A DNA stretch of 64,000 bases from RGIG3178 sp963674495 (GTDB taxonomy: Bacteria > Bacillota > Clostridia > Christensenellales > QAND01): contig CAXXLG010000001.1 of NCBI GenBank assembly GCA_963674495.2, forward strand, positions 496,001 to 560,000, read 5' to 3'. Below the pieces are notes generated by a model. The model worked only from the letters and a program-made list of their open reading frames with translations, ran no database searches and was not told where the DNA came from. The position numbers were made by a program, and so were the translations under genes. Positions 1 through 8,867 of the stretch are shown in pieces (positions within the stretch are counted from its first letter, which is position 1; each line of letters starts with the position of its first letter).

Positions 1-406
1 AGTACGCGCATTGGATGGCGTTACCTACATTAACGACAGCAAGGCGACCAATCCGGAAGCCACTATCAAAGCCATAGAAGCGATGGAACAGCCCACCATC
101 ATGCTGCTGGGCGGATCGGAAAAGAAAAGCAACTACATGCCGATGTTTGAAGCATTCACGCCCAACATCAAGCGTATTGTGGTATTGGGCGATACAGCCA
201 ATGCCATCGCAAAATCGGCGGAGAAATCGGGTTTCAAAGCGGTATCTCATGCCCAAAGCCTGGAGGATGCCATCAACATCGCCCGGTCATTTGCCGCCCC
301 AGGAACGAACGTGTTACTCTCGCCCGCATGCGCGAGCTACGACATGTTTGACAACTACGAGCATAGGGGCCGAGAATTCAAACGCATCGTGTGGGAGTTG
401 AAATGA
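1..406 (+). CDS. murD: UDP-N-acetylmuramoylalanine--D-glutamate ligase, 3' part (MurD)
   Basis: This is the C-terminal end of MurD, the cytoplasmic ligase that adds D-glutamate to UDP-MurNAc-L-Ala in peptidoglycan synthesis. The reading frame is open from base 2 and the gene starts before the window. Diagnostic family motifs are visible: NDSKATNPEAT near the start, the LLGG segment and the C-terminal LLSPACASYDMFDNYEHRG block that closes Mur ligase domain 3. The stop TGA overlaps the ftsW start as ATGA, so the two genes are translationally coupled in a division/cell-wall cluster. Identity is firm; only the N-terminal and central ATP-binding domains are outside the window. Confidence 0.95.
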   Translation, partial: VRALDGVTYINDSKATNPEATIKAIEAMEQPTIMLLGGSEKKSNYMPMFEAFTPNIKRIVVLGDTANAIAKSAEKSGFKAVSHAQSLEDAINIARSFAAPGTNVLLSPACASYDMFDNYEHRGREFKRIVWELK

Positions 407-1521
407 GCATGGAGAAGGCAAAGCGCGGCAAGATTGATTTTATCGTACTGATCACAGTGCTCATTCTGACGTTGTTTGGATGTGTGATGGTGTATAGCGC
501 CAGCTATTATGGCGCCGCACTGGACCACGGTGGTGACGGTGCATACTACTTTCGCAAACAATTGTTGGGGGCTGTACTTGGGCTTGCAAGTCTGTTTTTC
601 TTTATGCGCTTTGACTTTAAGCGGTTGGAGTCCATGAAGTGGATTATTCTGGGCGGGTCAACCGTACTGCTATTGATGGTTTTTCTGCCACCTCCCATCG
701 GGGTAAGCATCAATGGCAGTTCACGCTGGGTAAACATTGGCATTACGACGCTACAGCCCGCAGAGGTTGCCAAATTCGGATTGATCATCTATCTCGCCTC
801 GTACTTTGCGCAGAACCGTAATAAACTTCAAAGTTTCTGGCATGGAGTCATGCCGGCACTGTTGGTGGTGGGCGCCGTTGTGGCTTTGATCTACTTACAG
901 CCCAACTTTTCCATGATCATGTGTATAGGCATACTGACAGTGTTGATGATGTTCGTCGGCGGTGTGCGCATTCGGCATTTGATTGCCATGGGTACAATAG
1001 GGCTTGCGGGCGTCGCGACCGCGATCATCTACGAACCCTATCGGCTCAAACGCGTCTTTGCATTTTTGAACCCGTGGGCTGACACGGCGAACTCATCATA
1101 TCAACTTGTCCAGTCGTTCTATGCGTTCGGTTCGGGCGGATTGTTTGGCAAGGGTCTCGGACGCAGCCAACAAAAACTGCTGTATCTACCCTATGGTGAA
1201 AGCGATTTCATCGCATCCATCATCGCGGAGGAACTTGGCTTCATTGGTATTCTGGTACTGATGGCATTGTATATACTTCTGATCTGGCGCGGCGTTCGCA
1301 TCGCGCTATCCTGCCCGAACCGGTTTGGCAGTCTTTTGGCCACTGGTATTACTGCCATGATCGCTGTGCAGATCATCATCAACATCGCGGTTGTTACCGG
1401 CAGCATGCCACCCACCGGACAGACGCTTCCTTTCATCAGCGCGGGCACCAGTTCGCTGATGATATTCCTCAGTGCCATGGGTGTATTGATTAACATATCG
1501 AGGTATACCGTCAAGACGTAG
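403..1521 (+). CDS. ftsW: Lipid II polymerase/division SEDS protein FtsW
   Basis: A SEDS-family polytopic membrane protein of 372 aa, the glycosyltransferase that polymerises lipid II at the division septum with its cognate class B PBP. It has about ten hydrophobic segments and the family's hallmark regions: SINGSSRWVNIG after the third segment, QPAEVAKFGLIIYLA, and the C-terminal TGQTLPFISAGTSSL. I chose ATG 403 (GGGAG seven bases upstream, ATGA overlap with murD) over the GTG twelve bases earlier. FtsW and the sporulation paralogue SpoVE cannot be separated by sequence alone; position right after murD fits either. murG, which normally follows, is not here: murA comes next. Confidence 0.93.
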   Translation: MSMEKAKRGKIDFIVLITVLILTLFGCVMVYSASYYGAALDHGGDGAYYFRKQLLGAVLGLASLFFFMRFDFKRLESMKWIILGGSTVLLLMVFLPPPIGVSINGSSRWVNIGITTLQPAEVAKFGLIIYLASYFAQNRNKLQSFWHGVMPALLVVGAVVALIYLQPNFSMIMCIGILTVLMMFVGGVRIRHLIAMGTIGLAGVATAIIYEPYRLKRVFAFLNPWADTANSSYQLVQSFYAFGSGGLFGKGLGRSQQKLLYLPYGESDFIASIIAEELGFIGILVLMALYILLIWRGVRIALSCPNRFGSLLATGITAMIAVQIIINIAVVTGSMPPTGQTLPFISAGTSSLMIFLSAMGVLINISRYTVKT

Positions 1522-1599
1522 GCAAACGTTTGGCGCTGGTCACGCTTTGCATAGGACTGCATACGATGTACCATGCAAGCTTTGACGGAGGTGTTGCTT

Positions 1600-2853
1600 A
1601 TGTCCATTCTGTGCGTTCGCGGGGGCAACCGATTGCACGGGACAATTCCAGTTTACGGAGCAAAAAATGCCGTTTTGCCCATCCTGGCAGCCAGCATCAT
1701 GACAAAAGAGCAGGTGGTACTCAAAGGATGTCCCGTGTTATCGGATGTCCATCACATGATCGAGATACTGCGCAGCCTTGGTGCCGAGGTGGAGATGGCG
1801 GGGGATACCATCATCACCAATGCATGTAACGCCGACTCGTATGAGATGCCGGAGGAACTGTCCAAGCAAATGCGTTCGAGCATCTTTTTATTGGGTGCGC
1901 TGATCTCTCGATTCAGGCGGGCGTGGGTTACACAGCCTGGCGGCTGTGAGATTGGGTTGCGGCCAATTGATCTGCACCTGAAGGGACTGCGACAACTCAA
2001 TGTGGAAGTCATCGAATCCCGTGGGGCTATCCATTGTACAGGCCTTGATACGCGCGGTGCCATCATCACCTTGGATTATCCTAGTGTTGGCGCCACTGAA
2101 AACATTATGATGGCGGCGGTAATGGCAAAGGGGGAGACCGTTATTCACAACGCCGCAAGGGAACCCGAGGTCAAGGATCTAGCGAAATTTATCAACGTCA
2201 TGGGTGGGCAGATACAAGGCGCCGGTACGGACTGCATCACCATCAACGGTGTCAAAGAGTTGCACGGTACCACCTACTACATTATGCCGGACCGGATCGT
2301 AGCGGGCACATATATGGCGGCCTGCGCGGTAACCGGCGGCGACATTACGATACAAAACATCGTGCCGGCACACCTGCGTGCGGCGGCGGATAAGCTGTCT
2401 GAGGCAGGATGTACACTCGAATTTAGCGCCGACAGTGTACGCGTGCAAGCGCCGCAACGGCTCAACTGCATCAGAAAGATCGAAACGCGGCCCTATCCGG
2501 GCTTTCCCACCGATCTTCAAGCGCAGTGGATGGCAGTGACAGCCGCGGCCAACGGTACCAGTGTGATCGCGGAGAACGTGTTTGAAAACAGGTTCAAGCA
2601 CGCTGCCGAGCTGACGCGCATGGGCGCGCATATCACCATTCGGGATCGCATTGCCGTGGTATGCGGGGTGGATGTGCTTCACGGAGCGAAAGTAAGCGCC
2701 AAGGATCTTCGTGGCGGGGCGGCGCTTGTTATAGCAGGTCTGGCCGCCAGGGGTGAAACAAATGTGGACGGCGAAGCGTATATTAACCGTGGTTATCAGA
2801 ATCTGTCCGCGGAACTCAATGCGCTTGGGGCGGATATAACAAGGAGCGGATAG
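1600..2853 (+). CDS. murA: UDP-N-acetylglucosamine 1-carboxyvinyltransferase MurA
   Basis: MurA (EPSP synthase fold, 417 aa) transfers enolpyruvate from PEP to UDP-GlcNAc, the first committed step of peptidoglycan synthesis and the fosfomycin target. The N-terminal substrate loop GAKNAVLPILAAS and the catalytic loop QPGGCEIGLRPIDLH, with its nucleophilic Cys, are both present, as is PDRIVAGTYM. ATG 1600 has a GGAGG eight bases upstream, so the in-frame ATG at 1573 is not the likely start. It sits between ftsW and divIB where murG/murB are found in Bacillus. Members of this class often carry two murA copies; which one this is cannot be told here. Confidence 0.95.
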   Translation: MSILCVRGGNRLHGTIPVYGAKNAVLPILAASIMTKEQVVLKGCPVLSDVHHMIEILRSLGAEVEMAGDTIITNACNADSYEMPEELSKQMRSSIFLLGALISRFRRAWVTQPGGCEIGLRPIDLHLKGLRQLNVEVIESRGAIHCTGLDTRGAIITLDYPSVGATENIMMAAVMAKGETVIHNAAREPEVKDLAKFINVMGGQIQGAGTDCITINGVKELHGTTYYIMPDRIVAGTYMAACAVTGGDITIQNIVPAHLRAAADKLSEAGCTLEFSADSVRVQAPQRLNCIRKIETRPYPGFPTDLQAQWMAVTAAANGTSVIAENVFENRFKHAAELTRMGAHITIRDRIAVVCGVDVLHGAKVSAKDLRGGAALVIAGLAARGETNVDGEAYINRGYQNLSAELNALGADITRSG

Positions 2854-2857
2854 CGTC

Positions 2858-3601
2858 GTGCAGGAGAAAACACGAAAGAGAAAAACACAGCATAGCGGCG
2901 TACGCGGCGCGGTGATTACTTTGTTGATACTGGCTTGTTTGACGTGTGCCGGGTTTTTGGGCTATTATGTCTTTCAGGTAGAAACCATCGAAGTTGAAGG
3001 CAACCATCTGTTTACAGGCGATGAGATCATAGGGCTCAGCGGTGTTTGCGCAGGGGACAACCTATTCTCAGTCAGCGCGGATCAAGTGGAGGAAGGCTTG
3101 AAACAGCAGCCGTATATAAGCCTCGTCAGCGTAGAAAGAAAGTGGCCAAGCACCATTATTCTTCACGTAAAAGAACGCGAAGCAGTGGCGGCGGTTTCCT
3201 ATGATAAGCGATACCTGTTGGTTGCACAAGACACAACGGTGCTTAAAATGCAAACGGAGGCCAACGACTATATTGTTGTGGATGGTATGGGGGTGGTGGC
3301 AGCAGTGGTTGGCGCTACGCTACAGGGGCCGACCGCCTATCAAATCCATGTGATGGATATTTTAACACAGCAGATTTCGCAAAGTGCATGTGCCGCATCC
3401 ATTTCCACCATAGACCTAAGGGATCCCGCGGCCATGACCATGACTGCAGGCTGTGGCATCACCATCCGGCTGGGAACGGAGGAGAACCTGCAAACAAAGT
3501 TTACTTGGATCGAAAATCTTCTTCCCCGACTTGAACAAGAAGGTAAACGATACGGAGTGTTGGATGTATCCGGCTCAAGCGGAGCCAGTTATATTCCGTA
3601 A
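2858..3601 (+). CDS. divIB: Division protein FtsQ/DivIB
   Basis: A bitopic division protein (247 aa) that links early Z-ring proteins to the septal synthase complex with FtsL and DivIC. A basic cytoplasmic head is followed by one membrane segment (about residues 18-42) and an extracytoplasmic POTRA domain beginning with VETIEVEGNHLFTGDEI, then the FtsQ/DivIB beta domain. GTG 2858 is preceded by AAGGAG and starts 5 bases after the murA stop, so it is co-transcribed. The sequence is weakly conserved as usual for the family, but length, topology and location between murA and ftsA/ftsZ make the call solid. Confidence 0.88.
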   Translation: MQEKTRKRKTQHSGVRGAVITLLILACLTCAGFLGYYVFQVETIEVEGNHLFTGDEIIGLSGVCAGDNLFSVSADQVEEGLKQQPYISLVSVERKWPSTIILHVKEREAVAAVSYDKRYLLVAQDTTVLKMQTEANDYIVVDGMGVVAAVVGATLQGPTAYQIHVMDILTQQISQSACAASISTIDLRDPAAMTMTAGCGITIRLGTEENLQTKFTWIENLLPRLEQEGKRYGVLDVSGSSGASYIP

Positions 3602-3623
3602 ATTTATAAAAACACTTTGAGTT

Positions 3624-3651
3624 TTGGAAAAAACTTGATAAACTGTATAAT
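3624..3651 (+). promoter_or_regulatory. Candidate housekeeping promoter for ftsA-ftsZ
   Basis: TTGGAA (3624-3629), a 16-base spacer and a consensus TATAAT (3646-3651) lie 30 bases before the ftsA start. It would let ftsA-ftsZ be transcribed apart from the upstream wall-synthesis genes. The -35 is only a moderate match. Confidence 0.5.
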
Positions 3652-3681
3652 ATACGGGGTTTACACTTGGGAGGGAAGGAT

Positions 3682-4743
3682 ATGCAGGCAATCCTGACCG
3701 TTACGGATACAAAGGTGGTATGCCTGTGCGTGGTTATGCGCAAGGATGGACACTATCACATTGAGACGCAGACAGAGGAAGTGTTTTCTCCCATCCGCCG
3801 AAATAAGCCCGTTACGGGATTGGGGATTCGCTATGCAGTGCAAAGGGCTCTATCCCGTGCGCAGAAGCAAGCGGGGAAACGCATTGATGAGGTGCATGTC
3901 GGCGTTCCCGGCGCATTTTGTCAGACCGTTGTGGAAAATGCTTTCGAGCAGGATGAAGACGGACATGACGAGTATCTCTATGGTGATCAACGCTACGAAT
4001 TGATCGACAAATACGATATCCGCGGACATAAAACCGTAATGATACTGTCGCTTCGCGCGTATACTAACGAAATTACCAGCGCATTGGACGCTATGCATCT
4101 GTGCTTACGCTCATTATATGTACAGACAAAGATTCTCGGATTGTATCTAATGCCACGTTCCGCGCAAGAGCAGGTTGCTATCCTGTTGGATATGGGATAT
4201 TATCATTCTGACATCTGCGTTTTTACGGGTGAGGGACAAGTGTATTCCGCGTCAATGTATTTGGGTGGCGCGCATGTGACGGCGGATCTTTCGCAGATTC
4301 TGGAGCTAGAGATGCCACTGGCCGAGAAGCTCAAACGGCAATTCGCATTCGGCATCCGCATGGAAAAGGACACCATGGACTACGTACGCATGCCGGACGG
4401 ACGGTTACAGTCGTTCTCACACGAATTGGTGGAAAATATCATCACGGCACGCGTCGACGAGGTATGTGAACTCATCGTACAAACGCTTGAACACAGCACC
4501 GTTGCCATGAACGGACAAACGCGTATATTCCTTCTGGGCGAGGGCATCCGGGGCCTGGCTGGCATACGCGAATACATAGGCAGCCGGCTCGGCTATGCGA
4601 CGGAAGGGCTGCCCATCGCCATTTCGGATGGCACAACACAAATGGAACCGCTTTCAATCTCATTACTGGAGCATGTGATGAGTAATACGGCGGATAAACA
4701 AAAACGGCGTCTGCGGCTTTTTGGCCGCTTTGCAAGAAAATAA
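3682..4743 (+). CDS. ftsA: Divergent FtsA-like actin-fold division protein
   Basis: A 353-aa protein directly before ftsZ, where the actin-like membrane tether FtsA belongs. Fold landmarks remain: a degenerate second phosphate loop LLDMGYYHSDICVF (normally DxGggTtD), GGAHVTADLSQIL for the 'GG..iT.D' segment, and IFLLGEGIRGLAGIREYI for the adenosine loop. The first phosphate loop near the N-terminus is not recognisable. The C-terminus ends in a basic amphipathic stretch (KQKRRLRLFGRFARK), as in FtsA membrane-targeting helices. ATG 3682 follows GGAGGGAAGG; the TTG at 3667 overlaps that site. Role inferred from position and fold; ATP binding may be weakened or lost. Confidence 0.7.
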   Translation: MQAILTVTDTKVVCLCVVMRKDGHYHIETQTEEVFSPIRRNKPVTGLGIRYAVQRALSRAQKQAGKRIDEVHVGVPGAFCQTVVENAFEQDEDGHDEYLYGDQRYELIDKYDIRGHKTVMILSLRAYTNEITSALDAMHLCLRSLYVQTKILGLYLMPRSAQEQVAILLDMGYYHSDICVFTGEGQVYSASMYLGGAHVTADLSQILELEMPLAEKLKRQFAFGIRMEKDTMDYVRMPDGRLQSFSHELVENIITARVDEVCELIVQTLEHSTVAMNGQTRIFLLGEGIRGLAGIREYIGSRLGYATEGLPIAISDGTTQMEPLSISLLEHVMSNTADKQKRRLRLFGRFARK

Positions 4744-4755
4744 GGAGGCAAAAAC

Positions 4756-5943
4756 ATGCTGGAGTTTGATCTTGATCCGACATTGGCATCGATTAAGGTG
4801 ATCGGTGTGGGCGGTGCTGGCAACAATGCCGTCAACCGTATGGTTCAGTATGGCCTGCGCGGCGTTGAATTCATTGCCGTGAACACGGACAAGCAAGCCC
4901 TGTACCTTTCACAGGCGACACAGCGCATTCAGATCGGAGAGAAGCTTACACGCGGTCTCGGCGCTGGTGCCAATCCGGAAATCGGACAGCGTGCTGCTGA
5001 AGAGAGCAGGGATGACATCGCGGCCGCAATCCGTGGATCGGACATGGTGTTTGTTACCGCCGGTATGGGTGGTGGGACCGGTACGGGCGCGGCGCCCATC
5101 ATTGCGGGTATATCCCGTGAACTGGGCATTTTGACGGTGGGCGTTGTAACGCGACCGTTTTCCTTTGAAGGTCGCCAACGTACCATCAATGCGGATCGCG
5201 GTATCGAACAACTCAGTGAAAACGTGGATACATTGGTGATAATTCCCAACGACAGGTTGTTACTGGTGGTTGGTAAGGGAACGAGTATTCTAGACGCGTT
5301 CCGCATGTCCGATGACGTTTTGCGGCAGGGCATTCAGGGCATCAGTGATTTGATCGCTGTGCCAAGCCTGATCAATCTGGATTTTGCGGATGTGAAAACC
5401 ATTATGGAGAACAGCGGCGTTGCGCATATGGGCATCGGATTAGGTTCCGGTGAAAACAGAGCGCTGGATGCGGCAAAGCAGGCGGTGCAAAGTCCGATGC
5501 TGGAAACATCCATCGATGGTGCACAGGCCGTACTGTTCAATATTACCGGTGGCCCGAATATGAGCTTGATGGAAGTGACTGAAGCGGCGGAATTGGTGCA
5601 GCAATCCTCCGATCCCGAGGCCAATTTGATCTTTGGCGCGGGCATCGACGAATCGCTGGGCGATTCCATCCGTATGACGGTGATTGCAACGGGGTTTGTC
5701 AAGAACAAAGACAAGGACAAGCGGCCAGGACGAGCGGTACAGAGGCCCGGCGTGGCACCGCCCGAGCAACCGCGCTTGCACATGGATGCGGCAAAAGAGG
5801 AAGAACAAGCAGCTGCGGACGATCCGTCTACCTGGTCGACAGAACCACAGCACCAGCGTCCTGGTGCACGCCAACGTCCATCCTTCTTTGAATCGGATGA
5901 CGATGATCTGGAGATCCCGACTTGGTTGCGTCGCAATCGGTAA
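4756..5943 (+). CDS. ftsZ: Cell division GTPase FtsZ
   Basis: The tubulin-like GTPase that builds the Z-ring, 395 aa. The glycine-rich GVGGAGNNAVNRM, the tubulin signature GGGTGTGAAP and the T7-loop segment with NLDFADV are intact. The globular core ends near residue 320 and is followed by a charged, Pro/Gln-rich linker of about 60 residues. The C-terminal peptide DDDLEIPTWLRRNR fits the conserved tail that binds FtsA/SepF. RBS AAGGAGG precedes ATG 4756, 12 bases after ftsA. A strong intrinsic terminator follows, so ftsZ ends the division transcript. Confidence 0.98.
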   Translation: MLEFDLDPTLASIKVIGVGGAGNNAVNRMVQYGLRGVEFIAVNTDKQALYLSQATQRIQIGEKLTRGLGAGANPEIGQRAAEESRDDIAAAIRGSDMVFVTAGMGGGTGTGAAPIIAGISRELGILTVGVVTRPFSFEGRQRTINADRGIEQLSENVDTLVIIPNDRLLLVVGKGTSILDAFRMSDDVLRQGIQGISDLIAVPSLINLDFADVKTIMENSGVAHMGIGLGSGENRALDAAKQAVQSPMLETSIDGAQAVLFNITGGPNMSLMEVTEAAELVQQSSDPEANLIFGAGIDESLGDSIRMTVIATGFVKNKDKDKRPGRAVQRPGVAPPEQPRLHMDAAKEEEQAAADDPSTWSTEPQHQRPGARQRPSFFESDDDDLEIPTWLRRNR

Positions 5944-5956
5944 ATTCAAGAACAAG

Positions 5957-5985
5957 GCCCGCTCGCGCGGGCTTTTTTTATTTTA
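5957..5985 (+). terminator. Intrinsic terminator after ftsZ
   Basis: A GCCCGC/GCGGGC stem with a four-base loop is followed by seven T residues and further T/A bases, 13 bases after the ftsZ stop. Confidence 0.9.
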
Positions 5986-6176
5986 ATTAGTGGTTGATCT
6001 AAACATAAAAAAAGCATTTTTAACACAGCATCTATGTGTGCTCCAGATTTCCGGGGAATATCGTTTTGTACCAACACAAAATACAATCATCACCAAACAA
6101 ACATACAGCGCCTTGTTTCGTTCAACAATTTTTACTATGGACGTATTCGTATAATAGCGGCATGGAGGGGATTTGT

Positions 6177-6989
6177 GTGGAGGTCTATCTTGAAGTGGTC
6201 ATTCTGGATAATCTCTTTTTTGATTATTGCCTGATTCATTTCGTGACGTTGCTGTGGCTTCCACGTCCACCCCGTTGGCGTATGATAACGGCGGCGGCAT
6301 TGGGCACGGTATACGCTGTATTGGCACCGCTACGAGGCTTGGTATTTTTGCAACATATAGCCTGTAAAATCCCAGCCAGCGCCTTGATGGTATTTGTCGT
6401 ATACGGCAAAGCGCATGTCTTTGACTACTGCAAACGACTCTTAACATTCTGGGTGGCTGCCGCTGTAATGGCGGGGATGCTTTACATTGTGGCAGGCATG
6501 TTTTTTCAAGTGCGCGCAAGCGGAGGCATGCTATATTTTTCGGGCCCTTCTCTATGGTTCGTATTGCTGTGCGGCATGTTGGTTGAAACGGGTATCGCAC
6601 GCGCCCTGTTCACGCTCAAACGGTGCGTCGGAGCGCAGGCCAGCGAAGTGCAATTGCGCATACGTGTCGGAAAGCGTACCGTGAACGTACGGGCGCTATT
6701 GGACACGGGCAGCACACTGCATGATCCGATCAGCGGGCTGCCCATAGTACTTGTGCCAAGTGAATGCATGCACAAGTTGTACCCTGACGGTACATTTGCG
6801 CAAAAACAAACCGGTGATATCCGATTTCAAACCGTAACGGGATCAGGTAGTATCCGTGCCATGCGATCGGACGAGATATGGATTATCAAGGGAACATCCG
6901 TCAAGCCGATTGATGTGATGATTGCCGCGGCAACGGATATGACACAACCCATGGCCATTGTACCGGCGCATGCAACGCTTATATTTTAG
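6177..6989 (+). CDS. spoIIGA: Sporulation sigma-E factor-processing aspartic peptidase SpoIIGA
   Basis: SpoIIGA is the mother-cell membrane protease that removes the pro-sequence of sigma-E, activated by the forespore signal SpoIIR. This 270-aa protein has five or so N-terminal membrane segments followed by a soluble C-terminal half carrying the aspartic protease motif LLDTGSTLHDPISGLP. GTG 6177 is chosen because GGAGGG lies seven bases upstream and the N-terminus VEVYLEVVILDNLFFDY fits the family; the in-frame ATG at 6162 overlaps that ribosome binding site. A TATAAT at 6150-6155 suggests a local promoter but no clear -35 or Spo0A box was found. sigE follows after 272 bases. Confidence 0.9.
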   Translation: MEVYLEVVILDNLFFDYCLIHFVTLLWLPRPPRWRMITAAALGTVYAVLAPLRGLVFLQHIACKIPASALMVFVVYGKAHVFDYCKRLLTFWVAAAVMAGMLYIVAGMFFQVRASGGMLYFSGPSLWFVLLCGMLVETGIARALFTLKRCVGAQASEVQLRIRVGKRTVNVRALLDTGSTLHDPISGLPIVLVPSECMHKLYPDGTFAQKQTGDIRFQTVTGSGSIRAMRSDEIWIIKGTSVKPIDVMIAAATDMTQPMAIVPAHATLIF

Positions 6990-7261
6990 GGTTTGTGAAG
7001 TGGATGATTGGAGAAATTATTCACTATGGTGTACGCCCGCATAGAATGAATTTTATGCTGATGAAAGCAAATATGCATGCAGATGCCGAAAATGACATCG
7101 TAAAAAATATATAGTTGCACCATTAACAAATATGTACAAAGGTTTTTGATACCTGTATGGCAAAATCTTGCATACGAATAACAGGAAAGACTTTTGAGGG
7201 CTTACCGACGATTGCAACTGTTGCTATTCCATTAAGACTTATTTTTAGGGGAGGGATTGTT

Positions 7262-7984
7262 TTGAAAAAAAGAGAGATACTGTTTTATTGGTTGAAGAAA
7301 TTCCGTTTGTTCGTATACCGTACTGTACGTGCTACGACGGTACATTACATAGGCGGTAGCGCGCCGTTGCCACCGCCGCTGAAAATTGAACAGGAGATCG
7401 AACTGGTGGGCAAAATGGAGCAGGGGGACAACAAAGCCAAGGCCATGCTGATCGAACATAACCTAAGGCTTGTTGTTTACATCGCGCGTAAGTTTGAAAA
7501 TACCGGCATCGGTATAGAGGATTTGATATCAACCGGGACCATTGGCTTGATCAAAGCGGTCAATACCTTCGACGGATCCAAAAAGATTAAGCTTGCGACC
7601 TATGCATCGCGTTGCATCGAAAATGAGATCCTCATGTTTTTGCGTAAAACATCCCGCATACGGTACGAAGTAAGCATTGACGAACCTCTAAACGTGGACT
7701 GGGATGGCAACGAACTGTTGTTGTCCGATATATTGGGAACGGAACACGACCTTGTGATGCGTCCCATCGAGGAACAGGCCGACCGGCACTGTCTGTACGA
7801 AGCGGTAACCCATCTGAGTGAACGTGAGCAAAAAATTGTAAGCTTGCGTTTTGGTCTACATGGCGGTGAGGAGAAAACACAAAAGCAGGTTGCGGACCTG
7901 ATGGGCATCTCACAATCCTACATATCACGGTTGGAGAAGCGTATTATCAAGCGATTGAGAAAGGATATTGCGCATACGATGTAA
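7262..7984 (+). CDS. sigE: Sporulation sigma factor SigE (pro-sigma-E)
   Basis: The early mother-cell sigma factor, 240 aa. The sequence is very close to the Bacillus protein through region 2 (NLRLVVYIARKFENTGIGIE, then TIGLIKAVNTF, LATYASRCIENEILM) and region 4 (TQKQVADLMGISQSYISRLE). The first ~30 residues are hydrophobic and basic, matching the pro-sequence removed by SpoIIGA, whose gene is just upstream. TTG 7262 follows GGGGAGGG; more upstream in-frame starts lack a comparable site. sigG follows within 110 bases, the conserved spoIIG-spoIIIG order. Confidence 0.97.
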   Translation: MKKREILFYWLKKFRLFVYRTVRATTVHYIGGSAPLPPPLKIEQEIELVGKMEQGDNKAKAMLIEHNLRLVVYIARKFENTGIGIEDLISTGTIGLIKAVNTFDGSKKIKLATYASRCIENEILMFLRKTSRIRYEVSIDEPLNVDWDGNELLLSDILGTEHDLVMRPIEEQADRHCLYEAVTHLSEREQKIVSLRFGLHGGEEKTQKQVADLMGISQSYISRLEKRIIKRLRKDIAHTM

Positions 7985-8032
7985 ACGGTAAAAAACAGTG
8001 CGCATAAACTGGCGTGGAAGCACCGCTTTTGG

Positions 8033-8062
8033 GTATAGAAATCCCGGCGAAAGGCAAGGATA
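8033..8062 (+). promoter_or_regulatory. Candidate sigma-F promoter of sigG
   Basis: GTATA (8033-8037), 15 bases, then GGCAAGGATA (8053-8062) matches the published sigma-F pattern GywTA-N15-GgnrAnAnTw with one mismatch. It lies about 30 bases before the sigG start, and sigG is known to be switched on by sigma-F in the forespore. Short motifs of this kind occur by chance, so confidence is moderate. Confidence 0.4.
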
Positions 8063-8093
8063 CCATCGACGTCGTTTTGTTCGGGAGGATATG

Positions 8094-8867
8094 ATGGCCA
8101 CAACCAAAGTGGAGATTTGCGGTGTGCAAACGTCACAGTTGGAGATACTGGACGATAAAACCATGAAAGCCATGCTCAAGCGCATCAAGCAGGGAGACGA
8201 GAGTACACGGGAACGCTTTGTAAAGGCCAATCTACGCCTTGTGCTCAGCGTTATCGGACGGTTTAACAACCGAGGGGAACCGGTGGATGATTTGTTCCAG
8301 ATCGGCTGCATTGGTTTGATCAAGGCCATTGATAATTTCGATCTTTCGCACGGCGTTAAATTCAGCACCTATGCGGTGCCCATGATCGCGGGAGAGATTA
8401 GACGGTATCTTCGGGATAACAATTCCATCCGTATCTCGCGTTCGTTGCGCGATACGGCGTACAAGGTGTTGCAGACAAGAAATAAACTAGCCTCAGAATA
8501 CGGAAAGGATCCCACCATTGATCAGATTGCTGCGGCGATGGACCGGCCGGTGGAAGAATTGGTGTTTGCGTTGGAGGCCATACAGGATCCGATATCGCTT
8601 TTTGAACCGGTGTATAACGACGGCGGCGACGCGATCTACGTGATGGACCAGGTTAAGGATTCTCGCGTGAATCAAAGTGCATGGTTGGAGAATCTTGCGC
8701 TGGAGCAGGCGATGGACCATCTCAACGAGAGGGAACAGAATATCCTATACAAACGCTTCTTTCTTGGTCGTACGCAAATGGAGATTGCGTCGGAAATTGG
8801 AATTTCCCAAGCACAGGTGTCAAGGTTGGAGAAGGCTGCGCTACTTCATATGAGAAAGCACTACTGA
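8094..8867 (+). CDS. sigG: Sporulation sigma factor SigG
   Basis: The late forespore sigma factor, 257 aa (Bacillus SigG 260 aa). The diagnostic N-terminus TKVEICGVQTSQLEIL is present, followed by region 2 (NLRLVLSVIGRFNNRGE, STYAVPMIAGEIRRYLRDNN), region 3 with SLRDTAYKVLQ and region 4 ending GISQAQVSRLEKAAL. Two adjacent ATGs exist at 8091 and 8094; the second gives better spacing from GGGAGG at 8083-8088. It directs late forespore genes including the small acid-soluble spore proteins found at 28672 and 28916. A sigma-F-like promoter lies just upstream. Confidence 0.97.
   Translation: MATTKVEICGVQTSQLEILDDKTMKAMLKRIKQGDESTRERFVKANLRLVLSVIGRFNNRGEPVDDLFQIGCIGLIKAIDNFDLSHGVKFSTYAVPMIAGEIRRYLRDNNSIRISRSLRDTAYKVLQTRNKLASEYGKDPTIDQIAAAMDRPVEELVFALEAIQDPISLFEPVYNDGGDAIYVMDQVKDSRVNQSAWLENLALEQAMDHLNEREQNILYKRFFLGRTQMEIASEIGISQAQVSRLEKAALLHMRKHY

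Noticed and set aside
5334..5936. Minus-strand open frame of 200 codons over ftsZ
   Set aside because: Antisense shadow of a highly conserved gene; Ser/Ala-rich low-information sequence.
6113..6155. spoIIG-type promoter with long spacer and Spo0A boxes before spoIIGA
   Set aside because: A TATAAT is present but the -35 match is poor and no TGTCGAA-type Spo0A box was found.
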